Below are positions 56,674-64,000 of a stretch of DNA of 64,000 nt, piece after piece. Origin of the DNA: Candidatus Marimicrobium litorale (GTDB taxonomy: Bacteria > Pseudomonadota > Gammaproteobacteria > Pseudomonadales > Halieaceae); NCBI RefSeq assembly GCF_026262645.1, contig NZ_SHNO01000001.1:744001-808000 (forward strand), in the 5' to 3' direction. Below the pieces are notes generated by a model. It saw only the letters and a program-made list of their open reading frames with translations. It was not told the origin of the DNA and ran no database searches. Position 1 is the first letter of the stretch, and each line of letters begins with the position of its first letter. A program made the position numbers and the translations under genes.

Positions 56674-57831
56674 ATGGCGAAAATAAGAATGGGCATGGTC
56701 GGCGGCGGTGAGGGGGCGTTTATTGGCGCGGTTCATCGCATGGCGGCGGCGCTCGACGGTGAAATCGAACTCGTCTGTGGTGCGTTTAGTAGCGACTCGC
56801 AACGCTCAGCTCGCTCTGGAGCGGCCCTGCATCTGCCTCCGCAGCGAGTGTACAGCGACTACCAGAGTATGATGAATAATGAGCAACAGTTACCGGTGCA
56901 GGAGCGCATGCAGTTTGTCTCGATTGTCACGCCCAATCATTTACATGCGCCTGTTGCAACCGCGGCACTGCATGCAGGCTTTCACGTTATGTCGGATAAA
57001 CCGGCCACCTTTGATTTACAGGAGGCGCTCGCACTGCGTGCGCTTGTGCGCGAGTCAGGCCTGTTATATGGACTCACGCATACCTATACCGGCTATCCAC
57101 TTGTCAAGGAAGCGCGCGAACGCATTGCTGCGGGTGAACTGGGCGCCATCCGCAAAGTTGTGGTGGAATACCCCCAGGGCTGGCTGGCGGACCGACAGGA
57201 AGATACGGACAACAAGCAGGCAGTCTGGCGACTCGACCCTACTCAGGCCGGAGTCAGCAGTTGCATGGGGGATATCGGCGTGCATGCAGCGAATCTTGCC
57301 GAGTACGTTACCGGGCTAAACATCAGTGAGATGTGCTCCGATCTCACCGCCTTTGTTGAGGGGCGAAAGCTGGATGATGATGGCGCTGTGCTGCTGCGCT
57401 TCGATAACGGCGCACGAGGTGTGCTGCATGCAAGCCAGGTCAGCGTTGGCGAGGAGAACGGAATCAGCGTACGTGTCTACGGTGAGCTCGGGGGGCTAGA
57501 GTGGCGCCAGGAAGATCCCAACACGCTGTGGCTCAAATGGCCCGACCGCCCCGCGGAACGCTTGCGTACCGCGGGGGGCTATCTCGGCCCACTGGCTACT
57601 GCGAGTGCGCGCACGCCCATGGGGCACCCTGAGGGTTATATCGAAGCCTTTGCCAACCTTTACAGGTCTTTTGCGCAGCAGATTCAAGCAAGGGAGTCGG
57701 GAGGTTCGCCCGACCCTTTGGCACTGGACTGCCCGGGTATTGAGGAAGCGGTCCGTGGCATGCAGTTTATTGAGTTGGCGGTAGCTGCCAGCGCCAGTGA
57801 TGTGAAATGGCACCGTTTCGACAAACAGTAA
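56674..57831 (+). CDS. Gfo/Idh/MocA family oxidoreductase
   Basis: A 385-residue NAD(P)-dependent sugar oxidoreductase. The Rossmann domain starts [14 protein letters not shown]; the family's Lys-Pro motif is [10 protein letters not shown], after [17 protein letters not shown]; the C-terminal domain includes [19 protein letters not shown]. Enzymes of this family reduce or oxidise hydroxyls of cyclic sugars and inositols, including C3 of glycosides. GAGGAGAG before ATG 56674 sets the start. It opens the second part of the sugar operon. Substrate unknown; in this context a 3-keto-sugar reductase or sugar dehydrogenase is likely. Confidence 0.85.
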   Translation: MAKIRMGMVGGGEGAFIGAVHRMAAALDGEIELVCGAFSSDSQRSARSGAALHLPPQRVYSDYQSMMNNEQQLPVQERMQFVSIVTPNHLHAPVATAALHAGFHVMSDKPATFDLQEALALRALVRESGLLYGLTHTYTGYPLVKEARERIAAGELGAIRKVVVEYPQGWLADRQEDTDNKQAVWRLDPTQAGVSSCMGDIGVHAANLAEYVTGLNISEMCSDLTAFVEGRKLDDDGAVLLRFDNGARGVLHASQVSVGEENGISVRVYGELGGLEWRQEDPNTLWLKWPDRPAERLRTAGGYLGPLATASARTPMGHPEGYIEAFANLYRSFAQQIQARESGGSPDPLALDCPGIEEAVRGMQFIELAVAASASDVKWHRFDKQ

Positions 57832-57847
57832 TGACGAGGAATAGCTT

Positions 57848-58903
57848 ATGTCCAAGATGAAAGGCCCCGCCATATTTCTGGCACAGTTCGCCACTCCGGA
57901 AGCACCCTTCGATACGCTCGAGAATATCACTCGCTGGGCGGGGGACCTCGGGTATAAAGGTGTTCAGATACCAACATGGGAATCTGGACTTATTAATCTG
58001 GAACAGGCCGCCGCGAGCAAGGATTACTGTGATGAATTGAAGGGCATATGTGCAACAAACGGTGTAGAGATAACCGAATTGTCGACCCACCTGCAGGGGC
58101 AGTTGGTGGCTGTGCACCCGGCCTACGACGAACAGTTTGATGGCTTCGCGCCACCGGAGGTTCATGGTAACTCCGCGGCACGACAGGCTTGGGCCGTGCA
58201 GCAGTTAATGCTGGCTGCTCGCGCCAGTGAGAACCTTGGGCTTGATGCTCACGTGACGTTTTCCGGTGCGCTGTTGTGGCACACCATGTATCCCTGGCCA
58301 CAACGGCCAGAGGGACTCGTTGAAACAGGCTTCCGGGAGCTGGCCGAGCGCTGGACGCCAATCCTCAATGCTTTTGATGAGGCCGGTGTTGACCTCTGCT
58401 ACGAGATACACCCAGGCGAGGATCTTCACGACGGAATAACGTTTGAGCGCTTTTTGGAGGCCACTGGCAATCATGCGCGCTGCCACATTCTGTACGACCC
58501 CAGTCATTTCTTGCTACAGCAAATGGATTACCTGCAGTTCATCGACATCTATCACGAGCGGATCAAGATGTTTCATGTCAAGGACGCGGAGTTTAACCCC
58601 GATGGGCGCCAGGGCGTTTACGGTGGTTACCAGGGCTGGGTAGACCGCGCCGGACGTTTTCGCTCCCTCGGCGATGGGCAGGTAGATTTCAGCGGTATTT
58701 TCAGTCAGTTTTCCAAGTACGGTTTCCAAGGCTGGGCAGTATTGGAATGGGAATGTTGCCTAAAGCATCCGGAAGACGGTGCTCGCGAAGGGGTGGATTT
58801 TATCAACCACCACATTATCCGAACAACGGACAGGGCGTTTGATGATTTTGCCGGAGGAGGCGCTGACGAAACCACCAACCGGCGTATACTCGGGCTTGAT
58901 TAA
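57848..58903 (+). CDS. Sugar phosphate isomerase/epimerase family protein (TIM barrel), 351 residues
   Basis: A 351-residue member of the xylose-isomerase-like/AP-endonuclease-2 TIM-barrel superfamily. Candidate metal ligands are Glu in CYEIHPGEDLHD, Asp and His in ILYDPSHFLLQQMDYL, His in MFHVKDAEFNPDG and Glu in AVLEWECCLKHPEDG. It is longer than typical epimerases (about 280). Relatives of this size act in the breakdown of 3-keto-glycosides and related intermediates, as well as in epimerisation. It starts 16 bp after the Gfo/Idh gene and is likely co-translated. The reaction is not determined by sequence. Confidence 0.82.
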   Translation: MSKMKGPAIFLAQFATPEAPFDTLENITRWAGDLGYKGVQIPTWESGLINLEQAAASKDYCDELKGICATNGVEITELSTHLQGQLVAVHPAYDEQFDGFAPPEVHGNSAARQAWAVQQLMLAARASENLGLDAHVTFSGALLWHTMYPWPQRPEGLVETGFRELAERWTPILNAFDEAGVDLCYEIHPGEDLHDGITFERFLEATGNHARCHILYDPSHFLLQQMDYLQFIDIYHERIKMFHVKDAEFNPDGRQGVYGGYQGWVDRAGRFRSLGDGQVDFSGIFSQFSKYGFQGWAVLEWECCLKHPEDGAREGVDFINHHIIRTTDRAFDDFAGGGADETTNRRILGLD

Positions 58904-59045
58904 TCCTGCTGGCACAGATGACCTTCTCGTATCACGGCAGACGTGGCAAGCTAGGCAATAACATACCTGGCGTGCGATCAATCGGACATAACACAATGGC
59001 GCTAGCCCATTGGTTAAACAATAACGATAACCGGGAGTAGGATTC

Positions 59046-60371
59046 ATGACTGGCATCACCATCGACCGCAAGCGACTTTATTACGTCGGCAACCTGTCAA
59101 TCTTTATGATCGGCCTTGGGTTTGCCGTGCGAGCCAATATCGCCTCAAATTTACAGGCAGAAATATATGACAAGATCGACCTCGCTAATTCTGCGGCGAT
59201 GCTCGGTGAAGCGCTGGGAGCGACCTTTACGGGTTTTGCGCTGACGCTACTGTTCGGCAGCGCACTGGTTGACCTAATCGGCATGAAGCGCATGCTGTTA
59301 CTCTCTGCGCTGGGATACATTGCCGGTGCTTTCGGGTTGCTGGCAGCGTCCATGATGGACGTGGGCGCGACGGTTGAAACCCTCGTGTTGGTTAGCCTGC
59401 TACTCACCGGGTTGGGATGGGGCGCTGTTGAAGCGGCATCAAACCCGATGGTGGCCGCGCTTTACCCTGAGGAGAAAACCCACCGCTTGAATATTCTGCA
59501 TGCTTGGTGGCCAGCCGGTATCGTGGTGGGTGGATTACTTGGCGTCGCTATTAGTGGCTTTGGCTTGTCCTGGAAACTCAACATGCTGGTGTTGATGGTG
59601 CCTGCTGTGGCCCTGGTGTGGCTGGTGGCGTCCTCGACCTTCCCTGTGACCGAGCGCGTAGCCGCCGGGGTGAGTTATGGCGACATGTTTCTGGAGCTCT
59701 TAAGGCGACCGATGTTCTGGGTTTTCTGGGGCTGCATGTATCTCACTGCAGCTGCCGAACTCGCGCCGGGCCAGTGGGTGAATATTTCCCTGTCCAACAT
59801 TGTGGGTATGCAGGGTATTTTGTTATTGGTCTATGTCAGCGCGCTCATGTTTGTGGGGCGCCATTTTGCCGGCCCCATTGTTGCGCGTATCTCCTCTGTC
59901 GGCCTCATGTTCGTCAGCTGCCTTGCTGCGGGTATCGGATTGTACCTGTTAAGCATGGCGTCTTCTCCATCGCTGGCATTTGCCGCCGCCACGGTCTGGG
60001 GGCTTGGGGTGTGCTGGATGTGGCCCACCATGCTGGCAATTGTGGCGGAGCGTTACCCTCGTGGCGGTGCAATGGCAATGGGTCTTATGGGGTTTGCAGG
60101 CGGTATGTCGATTCAGTTCGTACTGCCAATGATGGGCAGTATTTTCGACTCAGCCAAAGCGGAGGCGGCTGGCGGCGCAGATAAGCTGGCGACACTTGCA
60201 CCCGACGCACTGCAGGAAGCGATTCGCTATGCGTCGGTAGAGTCCTTTCAGTCAGTAGCAATTGTGCCCCTGTTGCTACTGCCGGTCTTTGGCGTTATCT
60301 GGCTCTTCGATCGGCGCAATGGCGGGCAACAAGCCGAGGTAAAAACCTCCAGTAATACAAACGCCGACTGA
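59046..60371 (+). CDS. MFS transporter, probable sugar importer
   Basis: A 441-residue major-facilitator protein with about 12 membrane helices and a central cytoplasmic break near residues 195-215. LVDLIGMKRMLLLSALGYIAGA is the typical loop after helix 2, and ILHAWWPAGIVVGGLLG is conserved in this sugar-cluster branch. GGGAGTAGGATTC precedes the ATG. It lies after a 142-bp gap and may have its own promoter. Its place between two sugar isomerase genes suggests uptake of the sugar or oxidised sugar used by the cluster. Confidence 0.85.
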   Translation: MTGITIDRKRLYYVGNLSIFMIGLGFAVRANIASNLQAEIYDKIDLANSAAMLGEALGATFTGFALTLLFGSALVDLIGMKRMLLLSALGYIAGAFGLLAASMMDVGATVETLVLVSLLLTGLGWGAVEAASNPMVAALYPEEKTHRLNILHAWWPAGIVVGGLLGVAISGFGLSWKLNMLVLMVPAVALVWLVASSTFPVTERVAAGVSYGDMFLELLRRPMFWVFWGCMYLTAAAELAPGQWVNISLSNIVGMQGILLLVYVSALMFVGRHFAGPIVARISSVGLMFVSCLAAGIGLYLLSMASSPSLAFAAATVWGLGVCWMWPTMLAIVAERYPRGGAMAMGLMGFAGGMSIQFVLPMMGSIFDSAKAEAAGGADKLATLAPDALQEAIRYASVESFQSVAIVPLLLLPVFGVIWLFDRRNGGQQAEVKTSSNTNAD

Positions 60372-60381
60372 GGAGCGACTG

Positions 60382-61227
60382 ATGGATGTCAAGATTGGTA
60401 TGAATATGTTGCTATGGGGTATTCAGATAACACCGGATCATATTCCTGTATTTGAAGGCTTGGCCCAGGCGGGATACGACGGTGTAGAAATTCCCGTCGT
60501 TGGACAGTCTCAAACGCAGTTAAAGACCATGGCATCTGCCTGCGACGATCTCGGACTGGAACGCACCGCTGTGGCCTTTGTCGGGGAAGATGTAAATCCT
60601 ATTTCACCCGACGCGGCGGTACGAGCTGCGGCCATCGACAGTCTGAAAAAAGGCATTGATGATGCTAAATTGATTGGCGCAGATATTATTGTCGGTGGTA
60701 TTTACCAAGCGCATAAGTACTTTACTGGTGCTGGACCGACTCGCGAGGAGTGGAACTGGTCGGCAGAGTACCTGCGTGCCTGCGGAGAATACGGGGAGGA
60801 GGTTGGCGTGCGACTTGGGCTGGAGTTTCTTAACCGCTTCGAGGTCTTTCTCATCAATACTGCCAGTGACTGTAAACGAATGGTCGAACAAGTAGGCCTG
60901 AGCAATGTTGGCGTGCACTACGACACCCACCATGCCAATATTGAGGATACCGATCCAGAGCAAGCCTTGCACAACTGTGCGTCCGTGCTGAACCATGTTC
61001 ATCTCAGTGAAAGTCACCGGGGTACTTTGGGCACGGGCCAAGTCGACTGGATAGCAAGCTTTCGCGCACTGAAGGCTATCGACTATACGGGGTGGCTGGT
61101 TATCGAATCTTTTGGTACCGTCGACCCCGATCTCGCAGCGGCGGCGAATGTTTGGCGTAATGCGTTCGACTCGGAAGAACAGGTTTACCGTGAGGGTATC
61201 AAATTTATACGCCAGCATCTGGCGTGA
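60382..61227 (+). CDS. Sugar isomerase/epimerase of the D-tagatose 3-epimerase type
   Basis: A 281-residue TIM-barrel protein. Metal ligands expected for ketose 3-epimerases are visible: Glu in GLEFLNRFEVFLINTASD, Asp and His in GVHYDTHHANIEDTD, His in NHVHLSESHRGTLGTGQVDW and Glu in GWLVIESFG. The LNRFE segment and length match D-tagatose/D-allulose 3-epimerases. It is likely to epimerise a ketose at C3, but related proteins have other reactions. It follows the MFS gene by 10 bp. Confidence 0.83.
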   Translation: MDVKIGMNMLLWGIQITPDHIPVFEGLAQAGYDGVEIPVVGQSQTQLKTMASACDDLGLERTAVAFVGEDVNPISPDAAVRAAAIDSLKKGIDDAKLIGADIIVGGIYQAHKYFTGAGPTREEWNWSAEYLRACGEYGEEVGVRLGLEFLNRFEVFLINTASDCKRMVEQVGLSNVGVHYDTHHANIEDTDPEQALHNCASVLNHVHLSESHRGTLGTGQVDWIASFRALKAIDYTGWLVIESFGTVDPDLAAAANVWRNAFDSEEQVYREGIKFIRQHLA

Positions 61228-61280
61228 GGCAGTTGTGTTATGTTGTTCAGGTGTGGTTTGGGAGTAAAGCTGAAGTGGTG

Positions 61281-61565
61281 ATGTCGCGCTCGCAGCTGCT
61301 GGTGGCAATTCTGCTTGCGGCTTACTTTTATCTCGGGTTACCGGCGACGGCCACATTATTTTATGAGCTGTATCACGTGATAGGGATCGGGGCTCTGTAC
61401 TGGGCTTATAGTGGCTTTAAAGCAGCGGGCTATTTTCTTGGCGCCTACGAGTATCGAGTCCCGGTATGCTTGGCGTCTGCGGCAGTCATCGTGCTAGTGC
61501 CTGTCTGGGTAAAAAAATTATTCTCGACTGAGAGAACCGGGCAGACGAATGAGGAGCGGTTGTGA
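61281..61565 (+). CDS. Small membrane protein of the GMC dehydrogenase operon, unknown
   Basis: A 94-residue protein with three probable membrane helices (about residues 4-22, 28-50 and 57-75) and a basic C-terminal tail. Not recognised. The frame is open from 61224; I take ATG 61281, the start of the first helix, although GTG codons just before it are possible and the ribosome binding site is weak. It overlaps the next gene by 4 bp, so it is coupled to the dehydrogenase small subunit. It may anchor the complex or pass electrons to quinone in place of a cytochrome; this is inference. Confidence 0.65.
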   Translation: MSRSQLLVAILLAAYFYLGLPATATLFYELYHVIGIGALYWAYSGFKAAGYFLGAYEYRVPVCLASAAVIVLVPVWVKKLFSTERTGQTNEERL

Positions 61566-62179
61566 ATAGACGTGAATTCTTGCAATGTGCTGCCATCCTG
61601 GTCTCTGGCAGCAGCGCGGCCCAGCTGGGCTTTAGTCTAAATGAGGAGCAGAAGGTCTATCTGGCGACTGCGCCTGACTTTAATACGACGCCAGTAAATT
61701 ATTTCACCCCGCTGCAGCGAAAAATTATTGCAGCAATGGTCGAGGTTATCATTCCGCGCACCGATACACCCGGCGCTATTGATGCGGGAGTTCCAGTATT
61801 TGTCGAACTCATGGCATCTCAATGGTTGAATGAAGAGGAGGCGGCAATATTTAATGCCGGCCTTGCCGATATTGAAGTCCGGATTCCGCTTGCCTTTGGA
61901 AGTCCATTCCACGCGTTAGTTCCGGAGCAACAACTGGAGATCATGCAGGCGCTGGAGGATGAAGCATCTGGTTCTCCCTGGTATGACTTTGGTAATATAC
62001 AGCGTGACTTTGTTAGCGATGCGCCCTTCATCTGCCAGCTCAAGGAGCTCACCATTTGGGGCTTCTTTACCTCCAGAGAAGGCGGTAGCCAGGTATTGCG
62101 TTATGATCCCATGCCTATGTATTTCGACGGCAACATTCCTCTGAAGCAGAATGACAGCAGTTGGCTTACAGTGCTTTAA
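61562..62179 (+). CDS. Gluconate 2-dehydrogenase subunit 3 family protein (Tat-exported small subunit)
   Basis: A 205-residue small subunit of a membrane flavoprotein dehydrogenase. The N-terminus is a Tat signal: NRREFLQ followed by a hydrophobic stretch (CAAILVSGSSAA). The body matches Gluconate_2-dh3 proteins (FTPLQRKIIAAMVEVIIPRT and DTPGAIDAGVPVFVE). In known complexes this subunit carries its GMC partner, which lacks a signal peptide, across the membrane. Start is GTG at 61562, overlapping the upstream stop. The GMC gene follows 13 bp later. Confidence 0.88.
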   Translation: MNRREFLQCAAILVSGSSAAQLGFSLNEEQKVYLATAPDFNTTPVNYFTPLQRKIIAAMVEVIIPRTDTPGAIDAGVPVFVELMASQWLNEEEAAIFNAGLADIEVRIPLAFGSPFHALVPEQQLEIMQALEDEASGSPWYDFGNIQRDFVSDAPFICQLKELTIWGFFTSREGGSQVLRYDPMPMYFDGNIPLKQNDSSWLTVL

Positions 62180-62192
62180 CAGGTAACACAGC

Positions 62193-63899
62193 ATGCTTGA
62201 ACACACCCAATATGATTTTGATGCCATCGTCGTCGGCTCCGGCATATCCGGCGGCTGGGCCGCCAAAGAGTTGACTGAGAAGGGTCTAAATGTGCTTGTG
62301 CTCGAGCGTGGTAAACCGCTGCAAGCTGGCTCTGGTTATCTAGGCGAGCACGCTCCCCCGTGGAAAGTGCCCTACCAGGGCAAGCGCCCTCGTGAATTGT
62401 ACGAGGAGGAATACCCCGTGCAGAGCAAGGTCTGGCACTCGTTTAACGAAACCAGCCGGCAGTTTTGGAACAATGACAAGGAAAACCCCTATGCGACGGA
62501 TGAAGGCAAACCCTTCCTCTGGGCCCGAGCCGATGTCGTCGGTGGACGTTCGCTTATCTGGGGTCGCCAGACATATCGCTTCAGTGAAGAGGATTTCAGG
62601 GCCAACGCAGTCGATGGCCACGGAATTCCCTGGCCTATCACCTATGATGAGATAGCACCGTGGTATAGCTACGTTGAAAAGTTTGTCGGTATTAGCGGTA
62701 AATCTGAGGGCCTGTCTCAGCTTCCCGATAGTGAATTCCAAAAGCCGATGCCCTGGTTTGCGCTGGAGGAAACCATTCATGGCCGACTCAGAAAGAAAGC
62801 GCCAGACATTACCTTAACCAGTGCACGTGTCTCCATCCTCACAGAGGACCTTCCCGGTCGCAAGGCTTGTCACTACTGCGGCCCCTGTTACCGAGGCTGC
62901 TCTACGGGCAGTTATTTTAGTTCGCAAGCCTCTACGCTTCCTGCCGCGACTGCAACAGGGAACATGACCTTGCGTGCCAATTCTGTTGTGGAAAGATTGG
63001 AATATGACGCGGACTCAGGAAAAATTTCGCGCGTTCATGTCATTGATACGCAAACAAAAGAGCGTATGGCTTTTTCGTCGCGCATAGTCTTTCTCTGCGC
63101 GTCGACGGTGGGTAGTACGCAAATATTGATGCAGTCTGCAAGTGATTCATTTCCTGATGGTTTAGCTAATAGCAGCGGTGTGCTTGGCAAATATATGATG
63201 GACCACACTCTCGGAATTAGCGGTCTGGGGTTATTCCTGGACAACATGGATAGCTATTACCACGGCAACCGTCCAGCAGGATTATATATACCCCGTTTCA
63301 GGAATGTTGGCGCTCAGGATGAGGATGCGGATTTTCTTCGTGGTTACGGTTACCAGACCGCGACCTTGCGACAAGACTGGCAAACAGGATTTAATACCAA
63401 GGGCTTCGGGGCCGGCTTGAAGGACAAGCTACGTAAACCTGGGCCGTGGATTTTTGCACTGGCGGGGTTTTCCGAGTGCTTACCCAGAGAATCCAATCGG
63501 ATGTATCTTAGCAAGCGTCAGGTCGATCGTTTTGGTATGCCATTGGCGGCGTTCGATTTTGAATGGAGTGACAACGAGATCAACGCACGCAAGGATGCGA
63601 CAAAGCAGGCGCAGCGGATTCTGCGTGCGGCAGGGGCCGTATTAGCCTTGCCCGGTCAGGAAGAGATGTCCGTTCCCGGTGAAGGCATTCACGAAATGGG
63701 TACAGCGCGCATGGGAGACGACCCTGGAAAGTCCATCCTGAATAAGTGGAACCAAGCGCACGATGTTCCCAATCTGTTTGTTACCGATGGCTCGTTTATG
63801 ACCTCTGCTTCCTGCGTCAACCCATCACTCACGTACATGGCTTTCACCGCGCGTGCCTGTGATTATGCGGTACGACAATTGAACGAAGGGTTGATCTGA
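62193..63899 (+). CDS. GMC-family FAD-dependent sugar dehydrogenase, large subunit
   Basis: A 568-residue flavoprotein. The FAD motif is AIVVGSGISGGWAAKELTEKG (minus one residue either side of the core GxGxxG), with GGRSLIWGRQTYRF typical of bacterial GMC dehydrogenases. A four-cysteine cluster at Cys226, Cys229, Cys232 and Cys236 (CHYCGPCYRGC) fits an iron-sulfur site as in FAD-glucose dehydrogenase complexes. The catalytic His and Asn are in GIHEMGTARMGDD and SCVNPSLTYMAF. It has no signal peptide and should be co-exported with the Tat subunit. It likely oxidises a sugar or glycoside hydroxyl (C1 or C3); no cytochrome c subunit is in the window. Confidence 0.88.
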   Translation: MLEHTQYDFDAIVVGSGISGGWAAKELTEKGLNVLVLERGKPLQAGSGYLGEHAPPWKVPYQGKRPRELYEEEYPVQSKVWHSFNETSRQFWNNDKENPYATDEGKPFLWARADVVGGRSLIWGRQTYRFSEEDFRANAVDGHGIPWPITYDEIAPWYSYVEKFVGISGKSEGLSQLPDSEFQKPMPWFALEETIHGRLRKKAPDITLTSARVSILTEDLPGRKACHYCGPCYRGCSTGSYFSSQASTLPAATATGNMTLRANSVVERLEYDADSGKISRVHVIDTQTKERMAFSSRIVFLCASTVGSTQILMQSASDSFPDGLANSSGVLGKYMMDHTLGISGLGLFLDNMDSYYHGNRPAGLYIPRFRNVGAQDEDADFLRGYGYQTATLRQDWQTGFNTKGFGAGLKDKLRKPGPWIFALAGFSECLPRESNRMYLSKRQVDRFGMPLAAFDFEWSDNEINARKDATKQAQRILRAAGAVLALPGQEEMSVPGEGIHEMGTARMGDDPGKSILNKWNQAHDVPNLFVTDGSFMTSASCVNPSLTYMAFTARACDYAVRQLNEGLI

Positions 63900-63900
63900 T

Positions 63901-64000
63901 TTACGTGTCTTTGCTGAAACTCCGGCGAAAATGTCTGGGACTGCAGCCCATGTTTTTGCTGAAATAACGGGTAAAATGAGCTGGGTCCTCGTAGCCAACG
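63901..64000 (-). CDS. AraC-family regulator (3' end only)
   Basis: Only the last 32 codons are in the window, read on the minus strand: VGYEDPAHFTRYFSKNMGCS then PRHFRRSF. This is the second helix-turn-helix and closing signature of an AraC-type DNA-binding domain. It is convergent with the GMC gene, with 1 bp between, and probably regulates the sugar cluster from its other end. Confidence 0.85.
   Translation of the reverse strand, partial: VGYEDPAHFTRYFSKNMGCSPRHFRRSFSKDT

Overview
The window is chromosomal DNA of a gammaproteobacterium and is almost entirely coding. The gene order in several blocks matches Pseudomonas and its relatives: tRNA-Leu-tig-clpP-clpX-lon-hupB-ppiD, fabD-fabG-acpP-fabF-pabC-mltG-tmk-holB-pilZ, divergent etfBA and ETF-quinone oxidoreductase, cysI/DUF934-DUF2970-metH/nfuA, and mltD-gloB/methyltransferase-rnhA-dnaQ-nudC-sohB. 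The sugar-oxidation genes and the hexameric-type ATP sulfurylase suggest a marine heterotroph, perhaps of the Cellvibrionales/Halieaceae. That placement is inference. I see no rRNA, CRISPR array, insertion sequence, prophage or replication origin.

Layout. 1-9.2 kb: the end of rluC, yceF on the minus strand, then a long plus-strand run from yceD-rpmF through fatty-acid synthesis (fabD, fabG, acpP, fabF) to pabC, mltG, tmk, holB and pilZ. plsX and fabH, which often lie between rpmF and fabD, are absent here. 9.2-10.5 kb: a structured intergenic region and a GH84 (O-GlcNAcase-type) enzyme. 10.7-19.4 kb: tRNA-Leu and the protein-quality-control block (trigger factor, ClpXP, Lon, HU, PpiD). 19.4-29.9 kb: a SerA-like dehydrogenase, a YiiX-like papain-fold protein, a DUF1285 protein, the electron-transfer flavoprotein system, a CPA2 antiporter and assimilatory sulfite reductase with its DUF934 partner. 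29.4-35.4 kb: a very small membrane protein with its own promoter, DUF2970, MetH, NfuA and a DAHP synthase.

35.5-42.5 kb: a two-gene AddB/AddA-like nuclease-helicase pair, a decayed sirtuin remnant missing from any simple ORF view, and a secreted protein with an internal duplication. 42.6-48.9 kb: cell-wall, glyoxalase, RNase HI, DNA polymerase epsilon, NudC and SohB genes, several starting at TTG. 48.9-52.8 kb: a LysR regulator divergent from a sulfate-activation operon (cysC, single-subunit sat, and a DHH phosphoesterase that could remove pAp).

52.8-64 kb: an AraC-flanked sugar island. A PAS-AraC regulator is divergent from xylB-xylA, followed by a Gfo/Idh/MocA oxidoreductase, two TIM-barrel isomerase/epimerase-family proteins, an MFS transporter, a small membrane protein, a Tat-targeted gluconate-dehydrogenase-type small subunit and a GMC flavoprotein with a four-cysteine cluster. 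A second AraC gene is cut by the right edge. The family mix fits oxidation of a sugar or glycoside outside the cytoplasmic membrane, uptake, and cytoplasmic rearrangement or reduction ending in xylose catabolism. This is the best candidate in the window for an incompletely described pathway, and its substrate cannot be read from sequence.
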